Positions 1 through 8,924 of a stretch of DNA of 64,000 nucleotides are shown here, in pieces; position 1 is the stretch's first letter; the number at the start of each line of letters is the position of its first letter. The stretch lies in contig NZ_WKJK01000001.1 of assembly GCF_009674535.1 (NCBI RefSeq), positions 434,001 through 498,000 on the forward strand. Direction: 5' to 3'. A program made the translations under genes and the position numbers. The DNA comes from Duganella guangzhouensis (GTDB taxonomy: Bacteria > Pseudomonadota > Gammaproteobacteria > Burkholderiales > Burkholderiaceae_D). A model generated the notes under the pieces. That model made no database searches and was not told the DNA's origin. It saw only the letters and a program-made list of their open reading frames with translations.

Positions 1-50
1 GACAGTGGGGCAAGCCTTGAACTTTTCATATCATTTCCCGTCCAACCGGG

Positions 51-1427
51 ATGACGACCAAATCGATACTCTGTGTGGGCACCGGCTCGCCTGGCCTGCC
101 GGCCGACTGGGAGGTGGTTCGCGCGGCGACGCTGGCCGACGCGCGCCGTCATTTAACTAGCACGCCGTGCGCGGTCGGGCTGTTGCTGGTGCAGCCGGAG
201 GATAGTTGCGACAGTCTGCATGCGCTGCTGCGCGAGCATGGCGCGCGGCACGGGACGCGCTGGATTGCCGTGCTGCCGCCGGCCGCGCTGGCGCAGCCGG
301 CCTGGCGCCAACTGGTGCATGAGCTGTGCGACGACTATCACACCTGGCCGCTCGACCATCAGCGCTTGCGCCACGCGCTGGGCCACGCGCTCGGCATGGC
401 CGCGCTGTGTGGCGATGACGATGCGTCGCCGCGCGCCACCGGCGCCAAGCAAGCGGCCGGGGTTGGCGACGACGCCATGCTGACCGGCACCAGCGTCGCC
501 ATCACGCGCTTGCGGCGGCAGATCGCCAAAGTGGCCAAGGCCAGCGCGCCGGTGCTGATCTGGGGCGAGAGCGGCAGCGGCAAGGAACTGGCGGCGCAGG
601 CGGTGCACGCCCATTCGCCACGCCGCAAGGGACCGTTCGTGCCGATCAACTGCGGCGCGATTCCGGCGCAACTGATTCAGTCCGAATTATTCGGTCACGA
701 GCGCGGCGCTTTCACCGGCGCCGCGCGCGACAAGCGCGGCCTGATCGAAACCGCGCAGGGCGGCTCCATCTTCCTTGACGAAATCGGCGATCTGCCGATG
801 GAGCTGCAAGCCAATCTGCTGCGCTTCCTGCAGGAGAAAACCATTTACCGGGTCGGCGGCACGCGCAGTATCACGGTGGATGCGCGCGTCATCGCCGCTT
901 CGCACGTCAACCTGGCGCAGGCGGTGCAACGCGGCGCCTTCCGCGAAGACTTGTATTACCGCCTCAACGTGCTGGCGCTGGACGTGCCGCCACTGCGCGA
1001 GCGGCGCGACGACCTGATGCCCTTGGCCGCACATTTTTTCCACACCTTCGCCAGCGAGCGCGCGCCGCGCGTGCGCGGCTTCAGCAGCACCGCCGCGCAG
1101 GCGATCCGCGCCCATCACTGGCCGGGTAATGTGCGCGAGCTGATTAACCGGGTGCGGCGCGCCATGGTGATGGCTGAAGGGCGGTTGATCCTGCCGGCCG
1201 ACCTCGGATTGCAGGCCGCCGCCGCACCGGCGCCGCTGGCGCTGGACGACGCCCGCATCCGCGCCGAGCGCGACGCCATCGACGCCAGCCTGCTGCGCGC
1301 CGGCCGCAACATCACGCTGGCGGCGCGCGATCTGGGCGTCTCGCGCATGACGCTCTATCGTCTGCTGGCCAAGCATGGCATGGCAGCCCCATCGCGCGCC
1401 AGTTACACCGACGGCCAGAGTGAATGA
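51..1427 (+). CDS. Sigma-54-dependent Fis-family transcriptional activator with VpsR-like N-terminus
   Basis: Enhancer-binding activator that would remodel sigma-54 RNA polymerase by ATP hydrolysis. Residues 1-125 look like a degenerate receiver domain: the fold-like spacing is there but no convincing phospho-acceptor Asp, as in VpsR-type regulators. The AAA+ module has Walker A GESGSGKE (172-179), the sigma-54 contact loop GAFTGA (219-224), Walker B FLDE (241-244) and the RED-LYYRLNV arginine-finger region near 288-296. A Fis-type helix-turn-helix (ITLAARDLGVSRMTLYRLL) sits near 421-439. The length of 458 aa is normal for the family. The gene lies directly upstream of a sigma-54 promoter at 1531-1545 and an exported-protein operon, so that operon is its probable target (inference). 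Confidence 0.93.
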   Translation: MTTKSILCVGTGSPGLPADWEVVRAATLADARRHLTSTPCAVGLLLVQPEDSCDSLHALLREHGARHGTRWIAVLPPAALAQPAWRQLVHELCDDYHTWPLDHQRLRHALGHALGMAALCGDDDASPRATGAKQAAGVGDDAMLTGTSVAITRLRRQIAKVAKASAPVLIWGESGSGKELAAQAVHAHSPRRKGPFVPINCGAIPAQLIQSELFGHERGAFTGAARDKRGLIETAQGGSIFLDEIGDLPMELQANLLRFLQEKTIYRVGGTRSITVDARVIAASHVNLAQAVQRGAFREDLYYRLNVLALDVPPLRERRDDLMPLAAHFFHTFASERAPRVRGFSSTAAQAIRAHHWPGNVRELINRVRRAMVMAEGRLILPADLGLQAAAAPAPLALDDARIRAERDAIDASLLRAGRNITLAARDLGVSRMTLYRLLAKHGMAAPSRASYTDGQSE

Positions 1428-1530
1428 ACCGCCGCGCTGTCTCAACGCTGTGACGTAGTGCCGCTTGCCGCCGCAGCCAGTTAGCCTCCGCGCAGCCACA
1501 AGTCCTTGCGGATCAAGGGTTTGCGGCGAC

Positions 1531-1545
1531 TGGCACCAAGCTTGC
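1531..1545 (+). promoter_or_regulatory. Sigma-54 (-24/-12) promoter for the exported-protein operon
   Basis: TGGCACCAAGCTTGC matches the sigma-54 consensus TGGCAC-N5-TTGC with the GG and GC dinucleotides exactly 10 bases apart. Transcription would start near 1556, giving a leader of about 60 nt before the ATG at 1616, which has an AGGAG Shine-Dalgarno at 1606-1610. The sigma-54 activator gene ends 100 bases upstream. A weak inverted motif (TGTC-N10-GACG, 1438-1455) could be part of an upstream activator site, but this is only suggestive. Confidence 0.82.
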
Positions 1546-1615
1546 GGAAGAAGTGAGACCGGGGACTTGCGCTCCGGCTCCACCCTTCGTCAATCCGTAA
1601 CACTCAGGAGTTAAC

Positions 1616-2593
1616 ATGAAAAAAGTTTTGATCGGCACGCTCATCGCGCTGGCCTTTGGTGCGCAGGCTTATGCGCAGACCGCAGTGACGCAATCCGGCG
1701 CCGGCGTCAGCGCCAACGATGCCTCCAGCGCGACAGCGGACAGCAGCACCAGAAACCGCAACAACAATAACAACAGCATCGGCGACGCCAGCGCCAGTGC
1801 GCTGGCGGGCGTGGCAGCGAACAACGGCGGCACGGCGAGCTCCACTTTCAGCAATTCCTTCAACACCACCTCGGCCACCGCCACCAGCACGCTGAACGGC
1901 ACGGTGGGCGGCAACACCACCGGCTACATCGGCAACTACGCTGACAACAGCGGCGGCAGCACTGGCGGCGCGGCGACTGGCGGCAGCGGCGGCGGCGCCA
2001 GTGGCGGCAATGCGCGGGGCCGGGGTGGCAGCGGCGCGGAGGCATATGGCGGCAACGGCGGTGCCGGCGGGTCTGGCGGCGGATCGTCCAACGGCAGCGC
2101 TTATAACGGCTCGCCGTATGTCGGCTCCAGCAGCGGCGGCAGCGGCGGCGCGGGCGGGGCAAGCGGTGATGCCACCGGCTCGAATGGGACCGATGGCGGC
2201 ACCGGCGCCGGCACGTCGGGCACGGCCGGAGCCGGAGGTGCCGGTGCGACGGGCACGGGCGGCACCGCCACCAATGGCGATCCGACCAATGGTAGCGCGA
2301 CGGCGGGTGCCGGCGCGGCGGGTGGCGCGGGCGGTGGCGGCAGCACCGGTGGCGCGGGCGGTTCGTCCGGCACCAACACCGGCGGCGCGGCCACTGGCGG
2401 CGCGGGCGGCACCGCAACCGGTGGCGCCGGTGGTGAGGTCGGCGTCAACGCCGGCGTGTTCAATATGTCCAACACCATGACCAGCGTCGGCCAGTCGGCG
2501 GCCGGCATCATGGTGGCGTCGCAGAACAGCGGCATCGCATCGCTGGTGCAGCAAAGCGTCAATGTGCAGTCCAACCTGACGCTGGGCCATTGA
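1616..2593 (+). CDS. Exported glycine-rich low-complexity protein, putative fibre or matrix subunit
   Basis: 325-aa protein with a clear Sec signal peptide (MKKVLIGTLIALAFGAQAYA, cleaved before QTAV). Residues about 30-95 are rich in Asn, Ser, Thr and Ala. About 100-275 is a long tract of GG, GGS, GGA and GTGG repeats with almost no charged residues. The C-terminus (about 280-325) returns to ordinary sequence with NMSNTMTSVGQSAAG and QQSVNVQSN, which resembles the Gln/Asn-rich ends of functional-amyloid subunits. It is the first gene after the sigma-54 promoter and is followed by genes resembling fapD and fapF. A structural role outside the cell is inferred; I found no catalytic motif. The tract is read in frame without interruption. 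Confidence 0.75.
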   Translation: MKKVLIGTLIALAFGAQAYAQTAVTQSGAGVSANDASSATADSSTRNRNNNNNSIGDASASALAGVAANNGGTASSTFSNSFNTTSATATSTLNGTVGGNTTGYIGNYADNSGGSTGGAATGGSGGGASGGNARGRGGSGAEAYGGNGGAGGSGGGSSNGSAYNGSPYVGSSSGGSGGAGGASGDATGSNGTDGGTGAGTSGTAGAGGAGATGTGGTATNGDPTNGSATAGAGAAGGAGGGGSTGGAGGSSGTNTGGAATGGAGGTATGGAGGEVGVNAGVFNMSNTMTSVGQSAAGIMVASQNSGIASLVQQSVNVQSNLTLGH

Positions 2594-2649
2594 GCCTGAC
2601 GGGCGGGATGCCTGGCATCCCGCCTTGTGCGTGCCTGAGGAGATTTTGT

Positions 2650-3006
2650 ATGCCTACTTCCTATTTCTACGCGATGGTGCTGTTGCTGGCCGTCTGCGGT
2701 GGTGCCAGCGCGGCGCCGCCGCTGCCGGATGTGATTATCAAGGTGGCCGATCCGGCCGGCTTCGACAGCGCACCGGTGGCGCCGGAGCGGCTGGCGACGC
2801 TGCACGCCGGAGCCGACACCGTCAGTAACGAGCTGCGCGTGAACGGCGCGGTGACGGCGAATTCGGCGTCCAACGTCAGCAGCGGCGCCAACACCATCAG
2901 CAGCGGCGCGTTCAGCAACGCATCCGGTCTGCCGGTGGCGATTCAGAATTCCGGTTCCAATGTGCTGATACAGAACGCCACCATCATCAACATCCACATG
3001 CAATGA
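2650..3006 (+). CDS. Small exported protein with repeated NxxSG / IQNxxx motifs
   Basis: 118-aa protein starting at the ATG after GAGGAG (2637-2642); a longer upstream reading lacks a good ribosome site. A signal peptide is followed by PPLPDVIIKVADPAG. The C-terminal half is Ser/Asn-rich and ends IQNSGSNVLIQNATIINI plus HMQ, an alternating polar/hydrophobic pattern suited to beta-structure. Its stop overlaps the next start (ATGA), so it is translationally coupled to the C39-like protein. It may be a minor fibre component or a secretion adaptor; the precise role is unknown. Confidence 0.7.
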   Translation: MPTSYFYAMVLLLAVCGGASAAPPLPDVIIKVADPAGFDSAPVAPERLATLHAGADTVSNELRVNGAVTANSASNVSSGANTISSGAFSNASGLPVAIQNSGSNVLIQNATIINIHMQ

Positions 3007-3668
3007 AAATCCTGATTCCCTTGATGCTGGCGCTGAACGCCAGCGCGGCCGATCTGCCGGCGCCCAACGGCGGCGGCAGTTTTTCGGTGCCGGTCACCAG
3101 CCTGCAGGCGGCGCGCTTTCGCTCCACCATACGGCAGCAGTACGATTTCAGCTGCGGTTCGGCGGCAGTGGCCACGCTGCTGACCTGGCACTATCGTACG
3201 CCGGTCAGCGAAGCGGAGGTCTTCAACGCCATGTATGCCCTCGGCGACCAGCAGAAGATACAGCGCGAAGGCTTTTCGCTGCTGGACATGAAGCGCTACC
3301 TGGCGCAGCACGGCTTCATCGCCGACGGCTATTTTCAGCCGCTGCACAAGCTGGCGCAGGCCGGTTATCCGGCCATTGTGCGCATCGTGGAGAACGGCTA
3401 TCTGCACTTTGTTGTCATCAAGGGCGTCGATGACGAACGCGTGCTGCTGGGCGATCCTGCCGGCGGCACCCGCGCGCTGCGGCGCGACGCGTTCGAAGCC
3501 ATGTGGCCGGACAAGCTGCTGTTCGTGATCCATAACTGGCCGGGGCAGCCGCAATTCAATCTGCAGGCCGACTGGAGCACCGCGCCGCGCGCGCCGCTGG
3601 GCGAGGCGATCAACCGTTCCAGCCTGACCGATATCACCCTGTCTAAAAACGGCAGCGGCAACTTCTAA
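3003..3668 (+). CDS. C39-family peptidase-like protein (FapD-like)
   Basis: 221-aa protein with a signal peptide (about residues 1-16) and one papain-like C39 domain. Visible catalytic elements are the oxyanion Gln in QQYDFSCG (Gln46), nucleophile Cys51, His135 in LHFVVIKG and Asp151 in LGDPAGG, so the triad appears intact. C39 domains usually cleave double-glycine leaders. Free-standing exported versions occur in Fap amyloid operons (FapD), where they are needed for export through FapF. It sits between the small exported protein and a small protein carrying an LEQARGG site, which is a plausible substrate. Confidence 0.88.
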   Translation: MKILIPLMLALNASAADLPAPNGGGSFSVPVTSLQAARFRSTIRQQYDFSCGSAAVATLLTWHYRTPVSEAEVFNAMYALGDQQKIQREGFSLLDMKRYLAQHGFIADGYFQPLHKLAQAGYPAIVRIVENGYLHFVVIKGVDDERVLLGDPAGGTRALRRDAFEAMWPDKLLFVIHNWPGQPQFNLQADWSTAPRAPLGEAINRSSLTDITLSKNGSGNF

Positions 3669-3682
3669 AAGGAGGCGCTGCC

Positions 3683-4096
3683 ATGCGCAAAATAGTATGC
3701 AGCGTGCTGCTGGCGGCCAGCGTGGTCGCGGCCCATGCCGATCCCACCGATGACTGGAGCGCCGTCGACGACAGCCAGCTGGAGCAGGCGCGCGGCGGTT
3801 TTGATCTGGGCAACGGCATGCTGGTCTCGCTAGGTGTCGAACGTTTGGTTTCGATCAATGACACTGTTGTATCGCATTCCCGTTTTTCCATCCCCGATGT
3901 GACACAGTTGAGCGATGCCCAGGCACGCCTGGCCAGCGACGCGCTGGCAGGTGTGCTGGTACAGAACAGTCTCAACGACCAGGCTATTCGCAGCCAGACC
4001 ACGATCGATACCACGGTCGCCAATCTGCAACTGCTGAAGGCCGTTAACTTTGAAAGCGGCCTGCGCGACGCCCTGCGTGGCGCGGTCAGCAAATAG
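3683..4096 (+). CDS. Small exported protein with double-glycine leader-like site
   Basis: 137 aa, preceded by a strong AAAAGGAGG ribosome site. A signal peptide (residues 1-19) is followed by DDSQLEQARGG, with the GG at residues 38-39 and then FDLGNGMLVSLGVERLV. The segment matches the general double-glycine leader pattern (hydrophobic and acidic residues spaced before GG) recognised by C39 peptidases, and a C39-like gene is immediately upstream. The rest is predicted to be mixed helix and strand without known motifs. It could be a processed chaperone or secretion partner. The function is not known. Confidence 0.72.
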   Translation: MRKIVCSVLLAASVVAAHADPTDDWSAVDDSQLEQARGGFDLGNGMLVSLGVERLVSINDTVVSHSRFSIPDVTQLSDAQARLASDALAGVLVQNSLNDQAIRSQTTIDTTVANLQLLKAVNFESGLRDALRGAVSK

Positions 4097-4106
4097 GGGA
4101 GAGCGC

Positions 4107-5165
4107 ATGCAAGCAACCATACTCATGGCCGCAGCGATGATGGCCAGCGGCGCCGTCATGGCCGAACCGGACACGCCGGTCGGCAACGCACCGCCGCAGG
4201 ACAGCCGGCCGCCGGCGGTGGCGCCATTGTTTGAACAACCCGGCGTGCTGACGCCGCGCGGAAAATTCGTGCTGGAGCCGGCGCTGCAATTCGGCTACTC
4301 GTCCAGCAACCGCGTGGTGCTGGTCGGCTACACCATCATCCCGGCGCTGCTGATCGGACTGGTGGACGTGCGCGAAGTCAAGCGCAACACCAGCACCGCC
4401 ACGCTGAGCGGCCGCTACGGCTTGAGCAACCGCACCGAGCTGGAAATCAAGCTGCCGTATGTGTACCGGTCCGACTCCACCGTCAGCCGCGAAGTGTTCA
4501 CCGGTACCGGCGTCGACCGCGTGTTCGACACCAGCGGGCGCGGCATCGGCGACGTCGAGCTGGCGCTGCGTCATCAGTTGAACGAAGGCGGCAACGATCG
4601 TCCCTACTACGTGGCCGGGCTGCGTTTCAAATCGCGCACCGGCACCGATCCGTTTGAAGTGGTGACCGACTGCACACAACGCTGCGTGGGGCCGGACGCC
4701 ACCGGCACCGGCCTGCCGCTGGAACTGCCCACCGGCTCTGGCTTCTACGCCTTGCAGCCCAGCCTGACCTGGCTGTATCCCAGCGACCCGGCCATCCTGT
4801 TCGGCAGCGTCAGCTACCTGTACAACTTCAAGCGCAACAACGTCAACCGGCGCGTGCTGAATGGCGAGCAGGAGCCGCTGGGACGAATCGAGCCCGGCGG
4901 CGTATTCGGCTTCAACTTCGGCATCGGCCTGGCGCTGAACGACAAGGCGCTGCTCAGCCTGGGCTACGACCACAGCTCGATCGCCCGCACCCGGCAAAAC
5001 GGCGCGCCGGTGGCCGGCTCGGTGCGCACCCAGTTGGGCACGCTGCTGATGGGCTTTTCCTACCGCATCAGCCCGCAGCGCACGGTCAACCTCTCGGTCG
5101 GCGCCGGGCTGACGCGCGATACGCCGGACGTGCAGCTGTCGTTGCGGCTGCCGATGACGTTCTGA
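4107..5165 (+). CDS. Outer-membrane beta-barrel export channel (FapF-like)
   Basis: 352 aa from the ATG following GGGGAGAG; the upstream in-frame ATG at 4050 lies inside the previous gene. A signal peptide (cleaved after VMA) precedes a Pro-rich linker (PPQDSRPPAVAPLFEQPG). Regular amphipathic strands then run to a C-terminal aromatic residue (LSLRLPMTF), as expected for an outer-membrane barrel. Strand motifs such as LSGRYGLSNRTELEIKLPYV and LGYDHSSIARTRQNG resemble the transporter family that includes FapF. As last gene of the operon it is the probable exit channel for the glycine-rich protein (inference). Confidence 0.8.
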   Translation: MQATILMAAAMMASGAVMAEPDTPVGNAPPQDSRPPAVAPLFEQPGVLTPRGKFVLEPALQFGYSSSNRVVLVGYTIIPALLIGLVDVREVKRNTSTATLSGRYGLSNRTELEIKLPYVYRSDSTVSREVFTGTGVDRVFDTSGRGIGDVELALRHQLNEGGNDRPYYVAGLRFKSRTGTDPFEVVTDCTQRCVGPDATGTGLPLELPTGSGFYALQPSLTWLYPSDPAILFGSVSYLYNFKRNNVNRRVLNGEQEPLGRIEPGGVFGFNFGIGLALNDKALLSLGYDHSSIARTRQNGAPVAGSVRTQLGTLLMGFSYRISPQRTVNLSVGAGLTRDTPDVQLSLRLPMTF

Positions 5166-5234
5166 TCGGAAGAACACAAATCATGTATTTGTTGTATTGT
5201 AGTGGTCCTGACAATTCTCACAACAAGGGGAGCC

Positions 5235-6188
5235 ATGACCACGAGTACTCTGAAACCCTGGGCCGTCATCGCCACGTTGCTGGTGGCCGCTTCCGCGCAG
5301 GCGGGCGCGCCCATGGCCCGCTTCCAGGCGCCGGGGTTTTACCGCACCACGCTGGGCGACTTTGAAGTCACCGTGCTGAACGACGGCACGCTGGACCTGC
5401 CGGTCGACAAGCTGCTCAAGCAGCCGGCCGACAAGACCAATGCGGCGTTGGCCAAGTCCTTCCTCAAAAGTCCGGTGCAAACCTCGGTCAATGGCTTCTT
5501 GATTAACACCGGTAGCAAGCTGGTGCTGATCGACACTGGCGCCGCCAGCCTGTTCGGCCCAACGCTGGGCCAGCTGCTGGCCAATCTAAAAGCGTCCGGC
5601 TACAAGCCGGAGCAGGTGGACGAAATCTACATCAGCCATATGCATGGCGATCATGTCGGCGGGCTGGCGTCCAACGACCAGCGCGTGTTCCCCAACGCCA
5701 TCGTCCGCGCCGGCAAGCTGGATGCGGATTACTATCTGAACCCAAGTAATCTGGACAAGGCATCGGGCGAGGCCAAGGATAATTTCCAGGGGCCGCAGGT
5801 GTCGATCGGACCGTACGTCAAGGCCGGCAAGTTCCAGCCGATTATCGCCAACACCGAGCTGGTGCCGGGGATTAAATCGTACTTCAATGGCGGGCATACG
5901 CCGGGCCACATCACCTACGTGGTGGAGAGCAAGGGACAAAAGCTGGTGCTGCTGGGCGACCTGCTGCATGTGCAGTCGGTGCAGTTTGAAGATCCGGGTG
6001 TTGGCATCGCGTTTGACAGCGATAGCAAGGTGGCGATTGCCGAGCGCAAGGAAGCGTTCGCGGCGGCCGCCAAAGAGGGTTATCTGATCGGCGCGCCGCA
6101 CCTGTCATTCCCGGCGCTGGGCCATGTGCGCGCCAACGGCAAGGGCGGCTACGTGTTCGTTCCGATTAACTACACGCAGCCGCGCTGA
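5235..6188 (+). CDS. Exported metallo-beta-lactamase-fold hydrolase
   Basis: 317 aa starting at the ATG behind AAGGGGAG (5225-5232). A signal peptide (about 1-24, ...ASAQA) indicates export to the periplasm. The zinc-binding motif HMHGDHVGG, a later GHTPGH histidine and GDLLH give the full MBL dinuclear site. The substrate is not determined; relatives include lactonases, phosphodiesterases and other hydrolases. The gene is convergent with the Old Yellow Enzyme gene, with only four bases between the stops, and is not part of the preceding operon by any visible signal. Confidence 0.9.
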   Translation: MTTSTLKPWAVIATLLVAASAQAGAPMARFQAPGFYRTTLGDFEVTVLNDGTLDLPVDKLLKQPADKTNAALAKSFLKSPVQTSVNGFLINTGSKLVLIDTGAASLFGPTLGQLLANLKASGYKPEQVDEIYISHMHGDHVGGLASNDQRVFPNAIVRAGKLDADYYLNPSNLDKASGEAKDNFQGPQVSIGPYVKAGKFQPIIANTELVPGIKSYFNGGHTPGHITYVVESKGQKLVLLGDLLHVQSVQFEDPGVGIAFDSDSKVAIAERKEAFAAAAKEGYLIGAPHLSFPALGHVRANGKGGYVFVPINYTQPR

Positions 6189-6192
6189 TCGA

Positions 6193-7248
<1,056 letters not shown>

Positions 7249-7260
7249 GGTAATGGTTCC

Positions 7261-7551
7261 CTATAGTTGCATTTGGTCGATGAAAGCCTGGATCACAGCT
7301 TCATCACGTTTGAAATAGCTCCATTGGCCGACGCGTTGCGACGTGATCAGCCCGGCCTTGACCAGCACGGCCAGGTGGGCAGACATGGTCGATTGCGACA
7401 GCCCGGCACGCTTGTCGATCATGCCGGCGCAGACTCCCAGGCTCAGCGGATGCTGCTGCTCCGAGAAGTACACGTTCGGCTCCTTCAGCCAGGCCAGAAT
7501 CTGGCGTCGCATCGGGTTCGCAAGGGCTTTGTGGATAGCGTCTATGTCCAT
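7261..7551 (-). CDS. ArsR-family winged-helix repressor
   Basis: 96-aa single-domain protein: DAIHKALANPMRRQILAWLKE, then the recognition region AGLSQSTMSAHLAVLVKAGLI and wing QRVGQWSYFKRDE, all typical of ArsR/SmtB regulators. It lacks the classic metal-binding CxC motif and has one cysteine (Cys41). It is therefore probably not a metal sensor but may respond to the redox or electrophile signals handled by the adjacent OYE. It is transcribed divergently from the membrane-protein gene at 7678, with a palindromic operator (7565-7604) in the shared region. Confidence 0.9.
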   Translation of the reverse strand: MDIDAIHKALANPMRRQILAWLKEPNVYFSEQQHPLSLGVCAGMIDKRAGLSQSTMSAHLAVLVKAGLITSQRVGQWSYFKRDEAVIQAFIDQMQL

Positions 7552-7564
7552 GGTGGGCTATATG

Positions 7565-7604
7565 TATCGTGTTCTTCCGATTTCAATATCGGAATTCTAC
7601 GATA
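7565..7604. promoter_or_regulatory. Palindromic operator upstream of arsR-like gene
   Basis: Nested inverted repeat: TATCGT (7565-7570) pairs with ACGATA (7599-7604), and TCCGAT (7576-7581) pairs with ATCGGA (7588-7593), with equal 5-base spacers. It starts 14 bases upstream of the ArsR-type start codon, in an AT-rich island. The position suggests autoregulation of the arsR-oye operon. Confidence 0.6.
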
Positions 7605-7677
7605 TAAATAAAAAGCGTGCTGGAGGCCGGAAAATCCTTTATGTTATGGGAACATTGTTCAAAACTTATTGCGGTCT

Positions 7678-8721
7678 ATGACGAGTCATTACGCGGATGT
7701 GCTGATCGGGCTGTCCTACACCTTTCTGGCGGTAAGCCTGCTGTGCGCGGCCACGCGCGAAGCCATCGCCTCGCTGTTCCAGACCCGCGCCAAAGTGCTG
7801 CTGGACGGCGTGCTGACCTTGCTGCACGAGCCGGACCATAAATCGCGGCTGCGCGGCATCTTGCCGTCGCTGAGCCGACTGCTACGGCGGCACGGCGGCT
7901 TCGGGCTGGACAAGCTGGGCTCAGCGTCGCTGACGGCCGAGGTGATGCGGCATCCGCTGATTACCGGGATGGCGCAGCGCGGGCGCATGCCGTCCTACAT
8001 CCCGTCGCAGATCTTCGCGCGCGCGTTCGTGTCGACGCTGACGGCCAAGTACGGCAAGGGCAAGACTGCGGCCATGCTGCTGGAACAGGTCGGTAATGAA
8101 GGGTTGACGCGCACGCTGCTGGCCATCATGGGCGAGGGGCCGGATGACGTGGCCGCGCTGGAAGCGGCGGTGCGGATCTGGTACGACACCGTGATGGAAC
8201 GCATCAGCGGCTGGTACAAGCGGCGCTCGCAATTCGTGCTGTTCCTGGTCGGGCTGTTTTACGCGGTGGCGATGAACATCGACGCGCTGCAACTGTCGCA
8301 GCGGCTGTGGAAGGATGACGCGCTGCGCGATAGCATGGTGGAGAAGGCCGAACAGATACGCGCCGCCGGCTTGCCGCCGCCGCTTGTCCAGCCTCCCGAT
8401 GCCGTCGCGTCCGGCGCGTCCAGTGCACTGGCGCAGGCCGCCGTAGCGCAAGCGAAAGCGAAAGACGTGCAGCAACTGCCAATCGGCTGGCCCTCATCAC
8501 GTTTTGATGGCGTAGATGGCGCATGGCCATTCGTGATAGCGCTGGCGATGGCGCTGGTAGGCTGGGTCGCAACCGCTTTTGCCGCCTCACTCGGCTCGCC
8601 ATTCTGGTTCGACGGCATCGGCTGGCTGCTGGCACTGCGCGGCACCGGCGCCAAGCCAGCCTCGGAAACAGCGGCAGCGCCGCCGTCAGTGACGATTACG
8701 CTGCCGAGTTTGCGTAAGTAA
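7678..8721 (+). CDS. Hypothetical membrane protein
   Basis: 347 aa from ATG 7678; a TTG nine bases upstream is a less likely start, and neither has a strong ribosome site. A hydrophobic N-terminus (YADVLIGLSYTFLAVSLLCAA) is followed by a cytoplasmic Arg/Lys-rich stretch. A second membrane segment lies near 195-212 (FVLFLVGLFYAVAMNI), and a third near 285-305 (WPFVIALAMALVGWVATAFAA). A Pro/Ala-rich loop separates the last two. I do not recognise a catalytic motif. The product is known only as a conserved type of hypothetical protein. Confidence 0.72.
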   Translation: MTSHYADVLIGLSYTFLAVSLLCAATREAIASLFQTRAKVLLDGVLTLLHEPDHKSRLRGILPSLSRLLRRHGGFGLDKLGSASLTAEVMRHPLITGMAQRGRMPSYIPSQIFARAFVSTLTAKYGKGKTAAMLLEQVGNEGLTRTLLAIMGEGPDDVAALEAAVRIWYDTVMERISGWYKRRSQFVLFLVGLFYAVAMNIDALQLSQRLWKDDALRDSMVEKAEQIRAAGLPPPLVQPPDAVASGASSALAQAAVAQAKAKDVQQLPIGWPSSRFDGVDGAWPFVIALAMALVGWVATAFAASLGSPFWFDGIGWLLALRGTGAKPASETAAAPPSVTITLPSLRK

Positions 8722-8724
8722 ACG

Positions 8725-8922
8725 CTACTTGGTGCGCTGCGCGCACTGCGACGATTGAATCGCCCGCTCGGTGATATTGTCGATGCTTTTGATCGCATCC
8801 GGCGCGCAGCCGGCCTCGTCGACCACATGCGATTGCGGCTTGCGCGTCATCTCCTTATAGCCGGTGAACACCAGCGCGGCGGCCGCGCAGCTCATCAGTA
8901 TCCAGTTAATCTTGGTTTGCAT
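8725..8922 (-). CDS. Small membrane-anchored hypothetical protein
   Basis: 65 aa from the ATG at 8922: MQTKINWILMSCAAAALVFTG forms a single N-terminal membrane anchor or signal. A short polar tail follows with two cysteines (AGCAPDAIKS and SSQCAQRTK) that could form a disulfide outside the membrane. It starts two bases after the stop of the DUF1304 gene, so the two are co-transcribed. Function unknown. Confidence 0.55.
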   Translation of the reverse strand: MQTKINWILMSCAAAALVFTGYKEMTRKPQSHVVDEAGCAPDAIKSIDNITERAIQSSQCAQRTK

Positions 8923-8924
8923 GG

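Noticed and set aside
1604..2590. Long minus-strand reading frame opposite the glycine-rich gene
   Set aside because: It is an Arg/Ala-rich mirror of GGC-type codons with no ribosome site, while the plus-strand frame has a signal peptide, a promoter and operon context.
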